Shown here: positions 1 through 10,990 of the stretch, one piece after another
How the letters are laid out: each line of letters begins with the position of its first letter
Position numbering within the stretch: position 1 is the stretch's first letter
Source of the DNA: Dryas octopetala
Lineage: Eukaryota > Streptophyta > Magnoliopsida > Rosales > Rosaceae
Direction of reading: 5' to 3'
Length of the DNA stretch: 64,000 nucleotides
NCBI GenBank assembly: GCA_963921425.1
Contig: OY992837.1
Location: forward strand, 21,096,630 to 21,160,629
Position numbers and translations under genes: made by a program
The notes under the pieces: generated by a model
Databases searched by the model: none
Told to the model about the DNA's origin: nothing
Seen by the model: the letters and a program-made list of their open reading frames with translations, nothing else

Positions 1-1340
1 CCTAATATCAACCTTCAAAAAGAATGATGTCAAGGATTAATATGTATGATCGAATGTTGATGCAACTATTGTGATAGATGCCCAAGTCTAGGAGTTGAGC
101 ATTTCCTAGTGGGTCACCCATCCTAAAATTGCTCTAGCATGAGCTCGCTTAAGTGTAAGATACTAATTGAAACTGCTAATCTCTAATGACTATAAGATAC
201 TAATTAAGACTATTAATCTCTGATGACTAGATTACTAATTGCTCGTAAGATACTAATTGAAACTGCTAATCTCTAATGACTATAAGATACTAATTGAGAC
301 TATTAATCTCTAATGACTAGATTACTAATTGCTCTCAGCAATTAGTAATCTAGTCATCAAAGATAAACCTATAAGTCAAGGGAATTAATTTGGGTGGTCA
401 CTTAACATAATCTTTTCTTAAGTAGGATTAATTAAGTAATTAATTAATCTACTTCGAGAGTAAGATTAGAAAGTCAAAGCTTGGGCTTGACCCATGACCA
501 AATCATTATATTTGGAGAATAATTAATGTTATATTAGTGGAAACGATAAATGATTAATTAGTTAATATCATTAGTCCTATCCCAAACACTATGTTTATTA
601 GTTATGAATCACATGATTAAGTGTTGGGATGACATCTTGGTCAAATGATTTTTGACTTTCAATCACATAGGGACATGTCCTGTAAAATTAAAGAGCTTGG
701 GCAATAGTGTATATATGGGTTTTGTTCATTAAAAATGAATGAGCAAGATTGAAAGATAGGAAAAGAGAAGATAAAGAATTGTTAGATTTACAAGCCATCC
801 CATTTAAGCAAACTCTAGGGTGGCCAAAACTAAGAGAAGGGAATTCAGCCCCTTGCCTCATTGTCTCACATCTTCTCTCTTCTCTCTTCTCTCTGTTCCT
901 CTATGAAATCTTGAGAGAAAATTAGGGTTTTGTTATATTGCAATATTTAGAAAAGATGAAGAACTAGTAGTCAAGATCTCTCTTCTCTATACATTTTTTA
1001 TTCTCCCACACTTGGTGTTGACTATTCTTTAGTGAAATCACATGTGAACTTTGAGACTTTGTTCTTGATGAGAGTCCTATGAAACAAAGTGTTGTTCTTC
1101 CTCTTAGTGTTGCCGAAATCTCAAGATGGACATGGATTGATGACATCCCCATAGATCATGATTGTGTGCAACCTTAGGTTCATCCTTAGGAGGTCTAAGG
1201 TCTTCAAGGATAAACTCTCATTGTTAGCTATTTTTATTTTTTATGCACATCCAACCTAAGATCCTAAGAGCTAAGGGAAAAGTTTAGTAAAATGAAACTT
1301 TCACCGTACTTCCACTTTTAGATAAAGTATCTAGCTATAA
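1..1340. repeat. Dispersed LTR-like repeat, copy A (runs off the left edge)
   Basis: AT-rich non-coding sequence that is recognisably similar to 11040-12437 over most of its length. Shared blocks in the same order include GTGGGTCAC, TTGCTCTAGC(A/G)TGAGCTC, AGAGAATAATTAATGTTAT, CTCCCACACTT and GCTAAGGGAA. No open reading frame of note. The length, the order of blocks and the pyrimidine-rich stretch near 860-900 are reminiscent of a long LTR or a non-coding retroelement, but I see no termini, primer-binding site or target duplication. The class is therefore inferred only. It carries the 90-bp duplication listed separately. Confidence 0.5.
155..334. repeat. 90-bp tandem duplication
   Basis: Two head-to-tail copies of 90 bp (155-244 and 245-334), each starting GTAAGATACTAATTGAAACT and differing at only a few positions. 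It lies inside the LTR-like repeat. The related copy near 11400 has a single, shorter version of this block, so the duplication is specific to this copy. Confidence 0.85.
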
Positions 1341-1405
1341 ATTCTCCCTTCATTTACACCACCTCCACCCCCTCCACTACCCCACTCCGGCCGGTGACCC
1401 CCTTT

Positions 1406-1410
<5 letters not shown>

Positions 1411-1462
<52 letters not shown>
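1411..1462. repeat. (CT)n microsatellite
   Basis: About 26 uninterrupted CT dinucleotides, preceded by a C/T-rich stretch from about 1400. Confidence 0.95.
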
Positions 1463-1464
<2 letters not shown>

Positions 1465-2110
1465 TATTGTTTATATTTTTTTTAAAATAAAATAAAAACG
1501 TTGGTGTGAATGTGTGATGCATATTCTTGTTACTACTCGCTTGCTTGCTTATTACTTTAGTTGGTTGATGTGTGAAACCCGAAGTTGAAATACATTTAAC
1601 AATATATGTACGTGTACCAATCCAATGTCTTGAGAGTTTCGATGGGTAGGTGGGTTCACGTCAAAAGCCATTTCTCAATTAATGGGTTTTTCTCTATTTG
1701 TAATTTTGACAATGCTTTGGGCAAAACTGTAATTTGGACAATATATATAATTAATAATTATGTGGGCAATAAAAGTATAAACTCTTCCTTGGTTGAAACT
1801 TGAAAGCATAAAAGTATTTACTTTGCGAACCCAAAGATACGACCTTTTCCTATTTCCTTTTGTGGGGTGCTAAATGTTATTTGGTTGATTGTCCGATCTC
1901 TTATTACTTTCATTGTCGTTAATCTTGTCTGGTAAAAATAGGACGTTCGTTTTGATGTTTTTATTTGTAAATTGAATCAATAATTATTAACATGGGTAAG
2001 CATCCCACTCACTCAAGGACCACTTTTATGAGTCTTCTCCTTCTCATGGGTCAATGATACAAGTAAATAGTGACAACAGTGACACATACACATATATAGT
2101 AATCTATAAG
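1463..2110. other. Non-coding spacer
   Basis: AT-rich sequence with no coding, RNA-gene or repeat signal that I can support. The only notable item is the octamer TCTATAAG at 2103-2110, which is the left target-site duplication of the neighbouring hAT element. Confidence 0.5.
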
Positions 2111-3268
2111 CAAGGAATAAAATTTCGGGTTTCGAGGAAATTTCGACGGAAATTTCGAAGATTTTTAAATTTCGACAAAAATTCGACGGAAACGACGGAA
2201 ATTGTTATCAAAATACGGAAATTTTGAATGAAACTTTACCATATGTTTATTTAACATATTATCTACTACATTGATAAAAAACATTGAAAAAACCAAATTA
2301 TATGATAGGTTTCATGTGATATGTAATGAATATAATGCGCGCTGGAGGCAAATACTATTAAATAAAATTAATATAATAAATAAATAAAATTATTATATTC
2401 TTTATACTCTATAATTTATACACTAAATCATATATACTCTATATACTAAATCTTATATACTCTATAATATATACACTAAATTTTATATATTTTATAATGT
2501 GTATTCTATATTCTTTAGGATATGGTATAAGATATTAAAGTTTAGGTTCTTTAAGATATTTTTAATTATTTTTATATAAAATGTAATAGGATTTAAAATT
2601 TAAAAACAATTAAATGAAATCCCAAATTTTTTTTTCTTTCTAATTACACAAAGACCCCAAACCTCAAGTCCTCAACTAATTCTAAACTTTTTTTTTCCTT
2701 TCTCTTTTCTTTTTTTCTTTTCTTTTCTTTTCTTTTTCTTTTCTTTTTCTTTTTCTTTCTTTTCTTTTCTTTTTCTTTTCTTTCCTTACTTTCCTTCTTT
2801 TCTTCTTTCTTCCCGTGACTTCACCTTTTTTCCTTCTCTTTCTTCTTTGCCACTACCCAGCCACCAAACCCATTATCTTTCTTCTTTCCCACTGCATGCC
2901 CAGCCACCAGACCCACGCCTTCTCTCTTCTCCCTCTTTCTCCTCCCTCCTTCTCTTCCTCTTTTCTCCTCCCTCCTTCTCTTCCTCTTTTCTCCTTCTTT
3001 CCCACTGCCCAGCCACCAGACCCACGCCGATCTCTTCTCTCTCTTCGATCTACTGCCTTCGGCGACGGTCGGCGACGAGGCCAGCTCACCTCTAGTCTCC
3101 TCTTCCTTCCTCAATCCCTCACTGGCTTCAGCTGGGTATTTAGCGAAATTTCGAATATTTCGGCGAAATTTTTCGAAATTTGGTCGAATTAGTGTTAAAA
3201 TTTCGGAACCCTTAAAAATCGAAATTTTCGGCGAAATTTCGCCGAAAATTTCGAAATTTAAACCCTTG
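2111..3268 (+). mobile_element. Non-autonomous hAT element, copy A
   Basis: A 1158-bp element beginning CAAGGAATAAAATTTCGG and ending TTTAAACCCTTG, so the ends are imperfect inverted repeats of the CAAGG...CCTTG type known for hAT elements. It is flanked by a perfect 8-bp duplication, TCTATAAG (2103-2110 and 3269-3276), the size expected for hAT. Both ends are packed with short GAAATTTCG-type repeats. The middle is AT-rich, then strongly pyrimidine-rich (about 2640-3000), with a CCAGCCACCAGACCCACGCC motif repeated. No transposase is present, so it would depend on a helper. The same family occurs at 31118-33066 and, inverted, at 24554-45383. Confidence 0.88.
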
Positions 3269-3350
3269 TCTATAAGTACCCTTAATCCTAATTATTTTAT
3301 TTTTCTCACAAAAAAAGAAAAGAAAATAAAAGTGACTATCATTGTTTATT

Positions 3351-3745
3351 GGGGGCGGATTCGTGATACTATATTTTTGACACAAGTTTTAACAAAAGTT
3401 TTTAATGAAACTTATTTCATATAGGATTTTAACGATCCGAACCGTCTATTTTTTTGTTCTTATTAAAAGTTCATTCCTACAAAAAATTAGGTAAATTAGA
3501 AACTATTTACCTACAAAAATTAAATAGTTAATATTGGTCAACAAAGTAAACACTTGAAATGTTAACCATTTAATCTTTGTAGGTAAATAATTTTCAATTT
3601 ACTTAATTTTTCGCAAGAATGATTTTTTAATTAAGATTTAAAAAATAGACGGTTCAGATCGTTGAAATTTTATATGGAATAAGCCCCATTAAAAACTTGG
3701 GTCAAAACTTGTGTAAAAAATAATAGTGTCGTGGATCCATATCCC
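3351..3745. mobile_element. Palindromic MITE carrying the CGATCCGAACCGT motif
   Basis: About 395 bp folding into one long imperfect hairpin. The left arm (GATACTATATTTTTGACACA, then CAAGTTTTAACAAAAG, ACGATCCGAACCGTCTAT) is the reverse complement of the right arm (ATAGACGGTTCAGATCGTTG, then ACTTGTGTAAAAAATAATAG). No coding capacity. I could not fix an exact target duplication, so the ends are uncertain by several bases. The central motif recurs in the tandem repeat at 16131-16920 and, weakly, in the MITE at 63232-63576. Confidence 0.7.
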
Positions 3746-4302
3746 TATTTAATACAAAGTTACAAACATGAAACAACTACTTCTACATTCGTTTAGTGCC
3801 CTAGTGGTTAAAAATCAATAATCCCAGCTTAAGCTTAATTACTATTTTTATTTATTGATTTATATAATTATTTATATTTTAAGGTAATGGTTGGTAATAA
3901 AGTGAGGCCACGAAAATGAAACTTGCCAATAGGATTAAGGCCTGTAAGAACCCAATACCCACGTTTAGAATAATAATAATAGAGAGAATTTTCAATGTGC
4001 ACGCAGCCAAAAAGTTGTTATTGTGTAGACAAAAATGTCCCAAGTCACACACCAGGGGCAAAATGGGAAAACGAAAAAGCCTCCCCGGGTCGCGATTTTC
4101 TTGTTATAGTCAGTAGTAAAGAAAGTAGTGAACAAGAAAGAAGAATACATAGAAGCAGGCGGCAGTTGCAGTCCAAAGCAACCAAACAAAACCAAACAAA
4201 TTGATGAAAATAAAATAAATAAATTCTCAAGCACAAAAAAAAGAGGGGTTTGGAATTTGGGCTGAAGAAGCGTATAGATCTGGACTGGATCGGCGAGCGC
4301 CA
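3746..4302 (+). promoter_or_regulatory. Upstream region and probable 5' UTR of the NYN gene
   Basis: AT-rich up to about 3880, then mixed sequence. From about 4130 it is A/C-rich and looks like a leader. No element with a reliable TATA box position or known binding site can be called. It is listed as the gene's upstream region by position only. Confidence 0.3.
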
Positions 4303-7048
4303 ATGCGTGGAGATGTGAGCGGAAGCAGCACGTCGGCCATGGCGGAGACGCAGTACGTGGCGGCGAAGACGTCGGTGTGGTGGGACATCGAGAACTGTCA
4401 GGTCCCGAGGGGCTGCGACACCAACGCCATCGCCCAGAACATAAGCTCCGCCCTCGTCAAGATGAACTACTGCGGCCCCGTCTCCATCTCCGCCTACGGC
4501 GACACCACTCGCATCCCCGCGTCTGTACAGCAATCGCTCTCCAGCACCGGCATCGCCCTCAACCACGTCCCTGCTGGTACTTTTTCTACTTTTTTATTTA
4601 ATTTTTAATTTCTTAATTTAAAATTTTTAATCGTGCCCTAATTTTAAACCCTAGTCAACAGATTCCCAACTCTTTTGTGATTTGCGGTCTGCTTCTGATT
4701 TAATTTAATTTAGTTTTGCGATTGGTTGATATCTGGGTGGTTTTTTTTTTTTTTTTTTTTATACGATGATTTCAATTCTGTGTGTTTGACTTTAATTTAA
4801 TGGTAGTCTAATGATCGAACACTACTTAGCCAAAAAAAGAAAAAAAAATTGGTGAAATCACTGGGTGTGCTGCTGTTAGTTGTTACCCATGTGAAAAACT
4901 ATACCATTGCTTTGCTAATGGTTAGTAGAAAGTAGGAATTGAGTCATTTCTTGTTTCTACTTCAAGCACGTTGCTTTGCCACTTCCTTCTTAAATTCTCA
5001 TTCCTCTCTTCTCTCCATCAATGGGGTGCTATTTGGGTATTGCTTAAATTGCTTCAGCAAAAACTTGTTTTGTTTATGCATAATTTGATCAATTTTGCTT
5101 CACATGGCATGTTTTCTCACCTAGATTAATCATATATTTCCTTCTTCATCTTCTTACTTGTCGCGTTTCCATTGTTGAATGTTTAGTTCTTGTGAATTCC
5201 CTCTCTGTTTGCTATCTCTCCTCGAAATGTTTATATTCTTTGTTCCTATCATCATCTTCATTGAGAGTTCATGGTCTTAAACAGGTGTGAAAGATGCAAG
5301 TGACAAGAAGATTCTAGTTGATATGCTGTTCTGGGCAGTAGATAACCCTGCTCCGGCCAATTATCTGCTTATTTCTGGAGACAGGGATTTCTCTAATGCT
5401 CTGCACCAGTTACGCATGAGAAGATATAATATTCTTCTGGCACAACCACAAAAAGCTTCCGCACCCCTCATTGCTGCAGCAAAGAGTGTATGGCTTTGGA
5501 CGAGCCTCTCAGCTGGAGGGCCCCCACTTACAAGTGGTGAATCATCTCAGCTTGCTAATGGTAACCCGTCTTTTAACCCTGAAATGTCACAGCACTCGAT
5601 GTCTGAAATGCTCCAGGCCAACCAACCGTTAGCTTATCCTGAACCTCATGCTATGGGAAATCAAAAGCCTTCTACCAATGGAAGGGTTGGTGATACTAAA
5701 TATAAAGGGAGGTCCAATAGGAAAAACCCAAACCAACCTAACGTATCAAGAGCCTCAAGTGTGCCAGTTGGGATCCAAGACGACAAGAATAACAATTACC
5801 CTTACCAATCTGAACATACACAGGCAAAGCAATTTAAGAAAGCCCCACATGAATTCTTTGGTGTTAGTGAGTCTCTAGTCTCCACTAGTCGGTCTACTCC
5901 CAATTTCTACCCTGGAAATTCTGATCCTTCCGGCATTAATGGAAATAATTTCCTAGGCCCGCAAAACCAATATCCTCTTCCAATGATGCCGAACAACCTC
6001 TATATGCAACCTAATTTTGGACCGGATAATATGCTCCCTCCTAATTCTCACTGTCATGGTTTTCGGCCTAATCCTCCCAGACCTGATGGCCCTAGATTTT
6101 CTTCAGCGCCACCTGTGAATGTTCCTGATATTGGTAAGCTAAGTATCTCTGAGTACAGCAACTATGCACAAAATCCACCAAAGTTTGCTCATCATCGAAC
6201 TGGAGAAGAGTTTAGACCAAGGTCTACTGAGTCACTAAATCCAGCTAGCCTAAATGTACCTCATAAAGGCCCTTATCAGCAGAGTGGCCAGGCGTTTCAT
6301 CATGATTCTATGAACAACAGGTATACTGGTGGTTCTGAATATCTGCCTCCTCCATCCTCTACTGTTGCAAACAACACTTCTAGTAATGGTATCTGGGGAA
6401 CTCAGGGCTGCGCACCACCCTCTGAATATGTTCAAGGCCTTATTGGTGTTATTTTACTAGCCTTAAACACCCTGAAAGTTGAAAAAATTATGCCTACTGA
6501 AGTAAACATTACTGATTGCATTCGTTGTGGAGATCCAAAACACCGCAACACGGATGTAAGGAAGGCCTTGGATTGTGCAATAGAGCAACAAATGGTAGTG
6601 AAGCAGAACCTGGGTGCACTTCAGTTGTATGTTGGTAAAAAGGACAGATTATGGAAGTGTGTGAACCTTATAGGTGGAAATGTTAATCAGTACTCTAAAG
6701 CCACATGGGATGCGATACAGAAATTTCTGAGTTCCTCAGATGGACGATTGGCAATAATGGCTTCTCAAAGCAGGTAAGTGTAAATTATAAATATTCAGCT
6801 ACTTCGGCTTCCTGGAATGCTCAGTTCTGACCATGATTCTTGTTCATTATTTTTTCTATAGATATGAAGCAGCTATGATTGTGAGAAAAGCATGCTTAGA
6901 AGAGCGTCCTTTGGGTGATGTACTCCAGATCTTGAATATGATAGTCAGCATGAAGAAATGGATCATTCATCATCAGTCAGGATGGCAACCGATTACAATT
7001 AACCTTGCAGAGACTAAAGCTGAAATAGGTACCGAAGTTGGTACTTGA
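4303..7048 (+). CDS. NYN-domain RNase-like protein (plant MARF1-like, At3g62200 type), three exons
   Basis: Exons are 4303-4576, 5285-6773 and 6862-7048, joined at GT-AG introns of 708 and 88 bp. Together they encode 649 residues. Residues about 22-165 form a NYN (PIN-like) nuclease domain: VWWDIENC with Asp28, Asp104 in LVDMLFW, and Asp124/Asp126 in ISGDRDFSNAL are the expected acidic metal ligands, so it looks catalytically intact. Residues about 165-467 are rich in Asn, Pro and Ser and probably disordered. Residues about 468-640 form a folded C-terminal region, possibly a winged-helix (OST-HTH-like) RNA-binding module; that part is inference. The Met at residue 13 is an alternative start. 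Known plant relatives are putative endoribonucleases, and some act with decapping factors on mRNA; a cytoplasmic RNA role here is by family only. The first exon is GC-rich, unlike the surrounding repeats. This is the only host gene in the window that looks whole. Confidence 0.9.
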
Positions 7049-8430
7049 TTTAATCAACAACTCTTTATGTGCAGATAAAGTGCTCTAAGATGGTTACAGC
7101 TGCAAGAATATTATCAGTTTATTAGACCTTGGTCAACCTGGTTTACTTTTTGAAAAAGAACAGTTATTAGAGTATATAAAGAACTAAGGGGGATGGAAAC
7201 CTTTACATTGTGAACCAAGACTAGTTTTTTTTTTTTCTTTCTTTTTTTCTTCTGTTTTTCTCTTCCTTTTTCATTCATACTCTCCGGGGTACTTGATGAG
7301 CTTCTAAAGAATGTAGAAATGCTGTCAACGGAAGCTACCTATTACACTATCAAAGTTCTTACAAGCTGCCTATTTTGAGAAGTTTGTATCTGCATTGTGA
7401 CGCTTTTCAAATCAATGGATCCTATGTTCTACCTAAAGCCTTGCTTCTACATCATGGAGTATGTCAGGAATGGCATCAGGAAGTGGTAATATCATGTTTC
7501 AGCATGTGAATGCGTAGGCAAGATTATGTAGCTGTGGAAAAGTTTAAGTTCTACCTGGACCAGGGCTTACATGATTATGTTGTGCAGACATTATGGTTCA
7601 ACTCCCATGTAGATGAGCATTCTTGAAGACTAGTTCATGATGAAGTATATGAGACCTAGTGGATGGGTTCATGAGTTCCATGTTGGTTATTGCTTTAACA
7701 TGGGGCCAAGTATTTTACGTAATTGAAGAGAAGAAAGTTCGAAGTGGAAAAAGCTTGAAGCAACTTCACAGTCATTGAAGCCGCATTTAGAAGTAATGCT
7801 CATTTAAGAAAACAAAGGTAAGTTGTCCTACAAAATTACAAATACATGCCTCTAGGTATGTGATTTCTGGAATCTGGTGTGGTTATAAATAGAATGTGCT
7901 CGGATGTTGCAAAGTAAATTTAGCTTAAGCTTGATGTATCCTATTTGAAACTGTTTACATTAAACTGTTTGTTGGGGAAAAAGATGTGTAATTGCTTGTT
8001 TCTTGCTATTCATCCTTTTATTAGTTGTTTGATAATTGCTTCTTTTCCTGCTATTCGTCATTTATATCATCTCTTTCTCTCTCTTGGTGTAAGAGAAAAT
8101 ATTAAAAAATTAAAACTAAAAATAGAAAAATAAAAGAGCAAAAGAAAGAAAGAGGGAGATGTTTAGCAGCGGTCCTACCCTCTCCCCACACCTTCAGCGG
8201 CTCTCTTTGTATCTCTCTCCCTCTCTCTCTCTCTCTGCTATAACCCGGTGTTGGAGTGGTGAGGGAGGCTGGCGACTTAACTGGCTTCCAGATCGGCGGT
8301 TGACAAACTTCAATATGGAGGCATCTTACTTTTAAGGGGAATTTTGCGTACTGTATCTCATCCCTCTAATTTTAGATTAAGCATTTGTGTCTTTCCATAT
8401 TTATTTTTCAATTCATAAATTTATCTCACT
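7049..8430. other. 3' UTR and downstream flank of the NYN gene
   Basis: Follows the TGA stop at 7046-7048. The sequence to about 7950 has gene-like composition and no long reading frame, and probably includes the 3' UTR. A short pyrimidine-rich, CT-repeat stretch lies at 8200-8236. I cannot place a polyadenylation site with confidence. Nothing else is recognisable. Confidence 0.4.
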
Positions 8431-8439
8431 TCCTAAAAT

Positions 8440-9265
8440 TATGGGATTACAATTATTAGGTTGGAAATTAATTATTGAGAATAATTAATTAAATTTTAAA
8501 TCGGATTTGGGCTTATAGTTATAATTGATATTTGGGTCAGACCTAAACAATGCTTAAAGTTGAAGTAAGTTGGATTTAGGCAAAGCCCAAAATAATAAAT
8601 ATGAGATATTTATATTATGGAAATATTAATTATAAATATATGTATATATGTATATTAGACTTGGTAAAATTAGTTTTTGGATAAAACTAAAAATCATAGT
8701 CTAATCAACCAAGTTTGACTTGACATTTTATTTTGGATAAATGTAAAATAAAATGACAATATCCAAACAACTCACTCCTACCTACATGGCTGGCCACTCT
8801 AGGGAATTTTAAGAAATTAGTTTCCTACTTACAATATAAATTAGAGTTATTTATCTCCTAAAAAAGTAAGTGTGAGTCCACATAAGGTTGACTCTTAAGT
8901 ACGTTCTTTCACTTTCTTGTGAGTTTGAGAAAGAGCATAAAAGAGAGCAAACCTACACATAGGGAAGCCGGCCACCATAGAGAGAAAAGAGACTTGATTG
9001 GAAGCTAGCACTTTTGATCACCTCTCTAATCTACCTTGCTTAATCACTTCCTTGTGGACTATTTTTAGAGGCACGATACTTGTGGTGCTTTGGTGAATCG
9101 AACAGTAGAAGAAGCCACCATGGATAAAGATAGCTCCATTGATGAACAAAAGAAGGTATGTTTATATTATTATTCATTGTTTGAATTCTATATATGCATA
9201 TGATCACATCCTAGGTTTTGAGTTTGATAAGAAAAATTTTAATTTATTATTTTCGTTGCGTTTTC
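8440..9265. repeat. LTR-like dispersed repeat, related family (copy C)
   Basis: Non-coding AT-rich sequence with the same block order as copies A and B but lower identity: an AATTATTGAGAATAATTAATT block, then GGCCAC...CTCTAGGG, a GAGAGAAAAGAGACTTGATTG block and a TGGACTATTTTTAGAGGCAC block. It ends GTTGCGTTTTC directly before the Mutator-like element. It may be continuous with 10801-12437, with the Mutator insertion separating the two halves. The class is inferred. Confidence 0.4.
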
Positions 9266-9274
9266 TTATTATTA

Positions 9275-10791
9275 GAGTTAAATGCACCGTTGGTCCACTT
9301 ACTTTCACATTTTTCCCAAGTTGGTCCACAATCTTTTTTTTGTACCAAATTGAACCACTTTCTTTTCAACGTTTACCTATTTAGTCCATTCTGTCAATTT
9401 TGTTATAAATTTTGTTAAAAAAAAAGGATAAAATGGTCTTTTCATATTAAATACATTTAATTCTATTTCTAATTTTAAAATATTAAAACTAAAAAAGAAA
9501 AAATAAATTTAAAATGCTTATTTTATTTTTATTTCTTCTCTCTTCCTTTATTTTTTCTTATTTCTTCTCCTTCTTGTCTGCAACTCTCTTCTCTCTTCTT
9601 TTTTCCTTTTCGTACAAGAATCATAAAAAGAGATATTTTATCTACAAAAGATTTGATTTGCAACATAAGAGGACTCAAATTGGAACTTACGTTTCTAGAA
9701 ACATGTTTCTAGATTTTGACAGAATATGTAAACTAACATATATCTTTCTTCAAGCTTTCACTTAAAATTGGGAAGTTGATGATTGTAACTTTTCAATTTG
9801 CAATCTATGTTGCTTTGAAGCTTTCTTTAGATGGGAGAAAATTTCATTCATACCAAAATAAAAAAAGAAGACGATTTCTTCTCTGTTTTTGGCTGGTCTA
9901 ATTTTTTGTCTAACTTGGTTGCTCCAACCCAACCCATTAAAATGGAAGCATATGCAGATCAACCCAATCCAATCAATTCTCTTGCCCCCTCCTCGTCCTC
10001 TGCCCACCAAAAAAAGAAAAAAAAAAGAAAGAAAAAAAAGGAGAGTTGTACAACACGGTGCTACTTTTACATTCAATTTCTTTTTCTTGTTGGTTGTCTC
10101 TCCATCTCCTTCATCATTATCATCATCTGCGACATGTCTCCCCAGCACAAATAAAAAATAAACCCAGCAACACAAAAAAATTAGCAACCCAGCAACCTAG
10201 CCCCAACCCCAGCACAAATAAAAAAGAAACCCAGCAACCCAGCCCCAACCCCGAGCAACCCACCAGTATAAGGAACAAAATCAAACCCAAAAACAGAAAA
10301 GAAAACCCAATCAGAGAGTGGGGGGGGGGGGGGGGGGAGAGAGAGAGCGAGAGAGAGAGAGAGAGAGAGAGATGAAGGAGGAGAAAGAAAAATGAGAGAG
10401 ATGACGCTGGCTGACCTTGGATGATGTTGCCTGTGTCGGGATCAGCAATCGGTGAGGGAGACGGCGGTGGTGAAGAGTGGGGGTAGGTGGGGGAGGGAGG
10501 AGGGGGGATCTGCGATCTGGATTGTAGATCAACATCTTCTTGTTTTTTGTTTTAAATTTATTTTTTCTTTTTTAGTTTTAATATTTTAAAATTAGAAATA
10601 GAATTAAAAATTTATTTAATATGAAAAGACCATTTTATCCTTTTTTTTTAACAGAATTTATAACAAAATTGACGGAATAGACTAAATAGGTAAACGTCGA
10701 AAAGAAAGTGGTTCAATTTGGTACAAAAAAAAGATCGTGGACGAATTTGGGAAAAATGTGAAAGTAAGTGGACCAACAGTGCATTTAACTC
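9275..10791. mobile_element. Non-autonomous Mutator-like element (MULE) with 240-bp TIRs
   Basis: A 1517-bp element starting GAGTTAAATGCACCGTTGGT and ending with its near-exact reverse complement. Inverted repeats extend about 240 bp at each end (about 9275-9515 and 10549-10791). It is flanked by a 9-bp duplication TTATTATTA (9266-9274 and 10792-10800), the size typical of Mutator elements, although this octamer-like sequence is simple. The interior has no transposase and no gene fragment I recognise. It contains an 18-base G run and a (GA)n tract. Partial single arms of related elements occur at about 14040-14290, 14975-15250 and 49681-49980. Confidence 0.85.
10320..10372. repeat. G-run followed by (GA)n tract
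   Basis: About 18 consecutive G residues are followed directly by a GA dinucleotide repeat, inside the Mutator-like element. A run this long can form quadruplex structure and is a likely place for assembly or length error. Confidence 0.85.
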
Positions 10792-10848
10792 TTATTATTA
10801 TTATGATCAATCTCATAGTGTTATAATTTCTAACATCTCTCACCTTCC

Positions 10849-10990
10849 GTAAAGAAGGAGATGTATTAGGATAGAAACACTCGTAAAGTCTCTGGCCAGA
10901 ACATTAGAGTCACACATATGTAAAGAAGGAGATGTATTAGGATAGAAAGATTCGTAAAGTCTCTTGCCAGAACATTAGAGTCACACATAT
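10849..10990. repeat. 71-bp tandem duplication
   Basis: Two direct copies, 10849-10919 and 10920-10990, each starting GTAAAGAAGGAGATGTATTA and ending TCACACATAT, with only a few differences. It lies just downstream of the Mutator-like element and upstream of LTR-like copy B. Confidence 0.85.

Noticed and set aside
1331-1522. Open frame on the minus strand through the CT microsatellite
   Set aside because: It encodes an Arg-Glu repeat created by the (CT)n tract, with no domain and no supporting context.
2815-3192. Overlapping open frames in hAT copy A
   Set aside because: They are open on both strands in several frames because of pyrimidine-rich low-complexity DNA inside a transposon.
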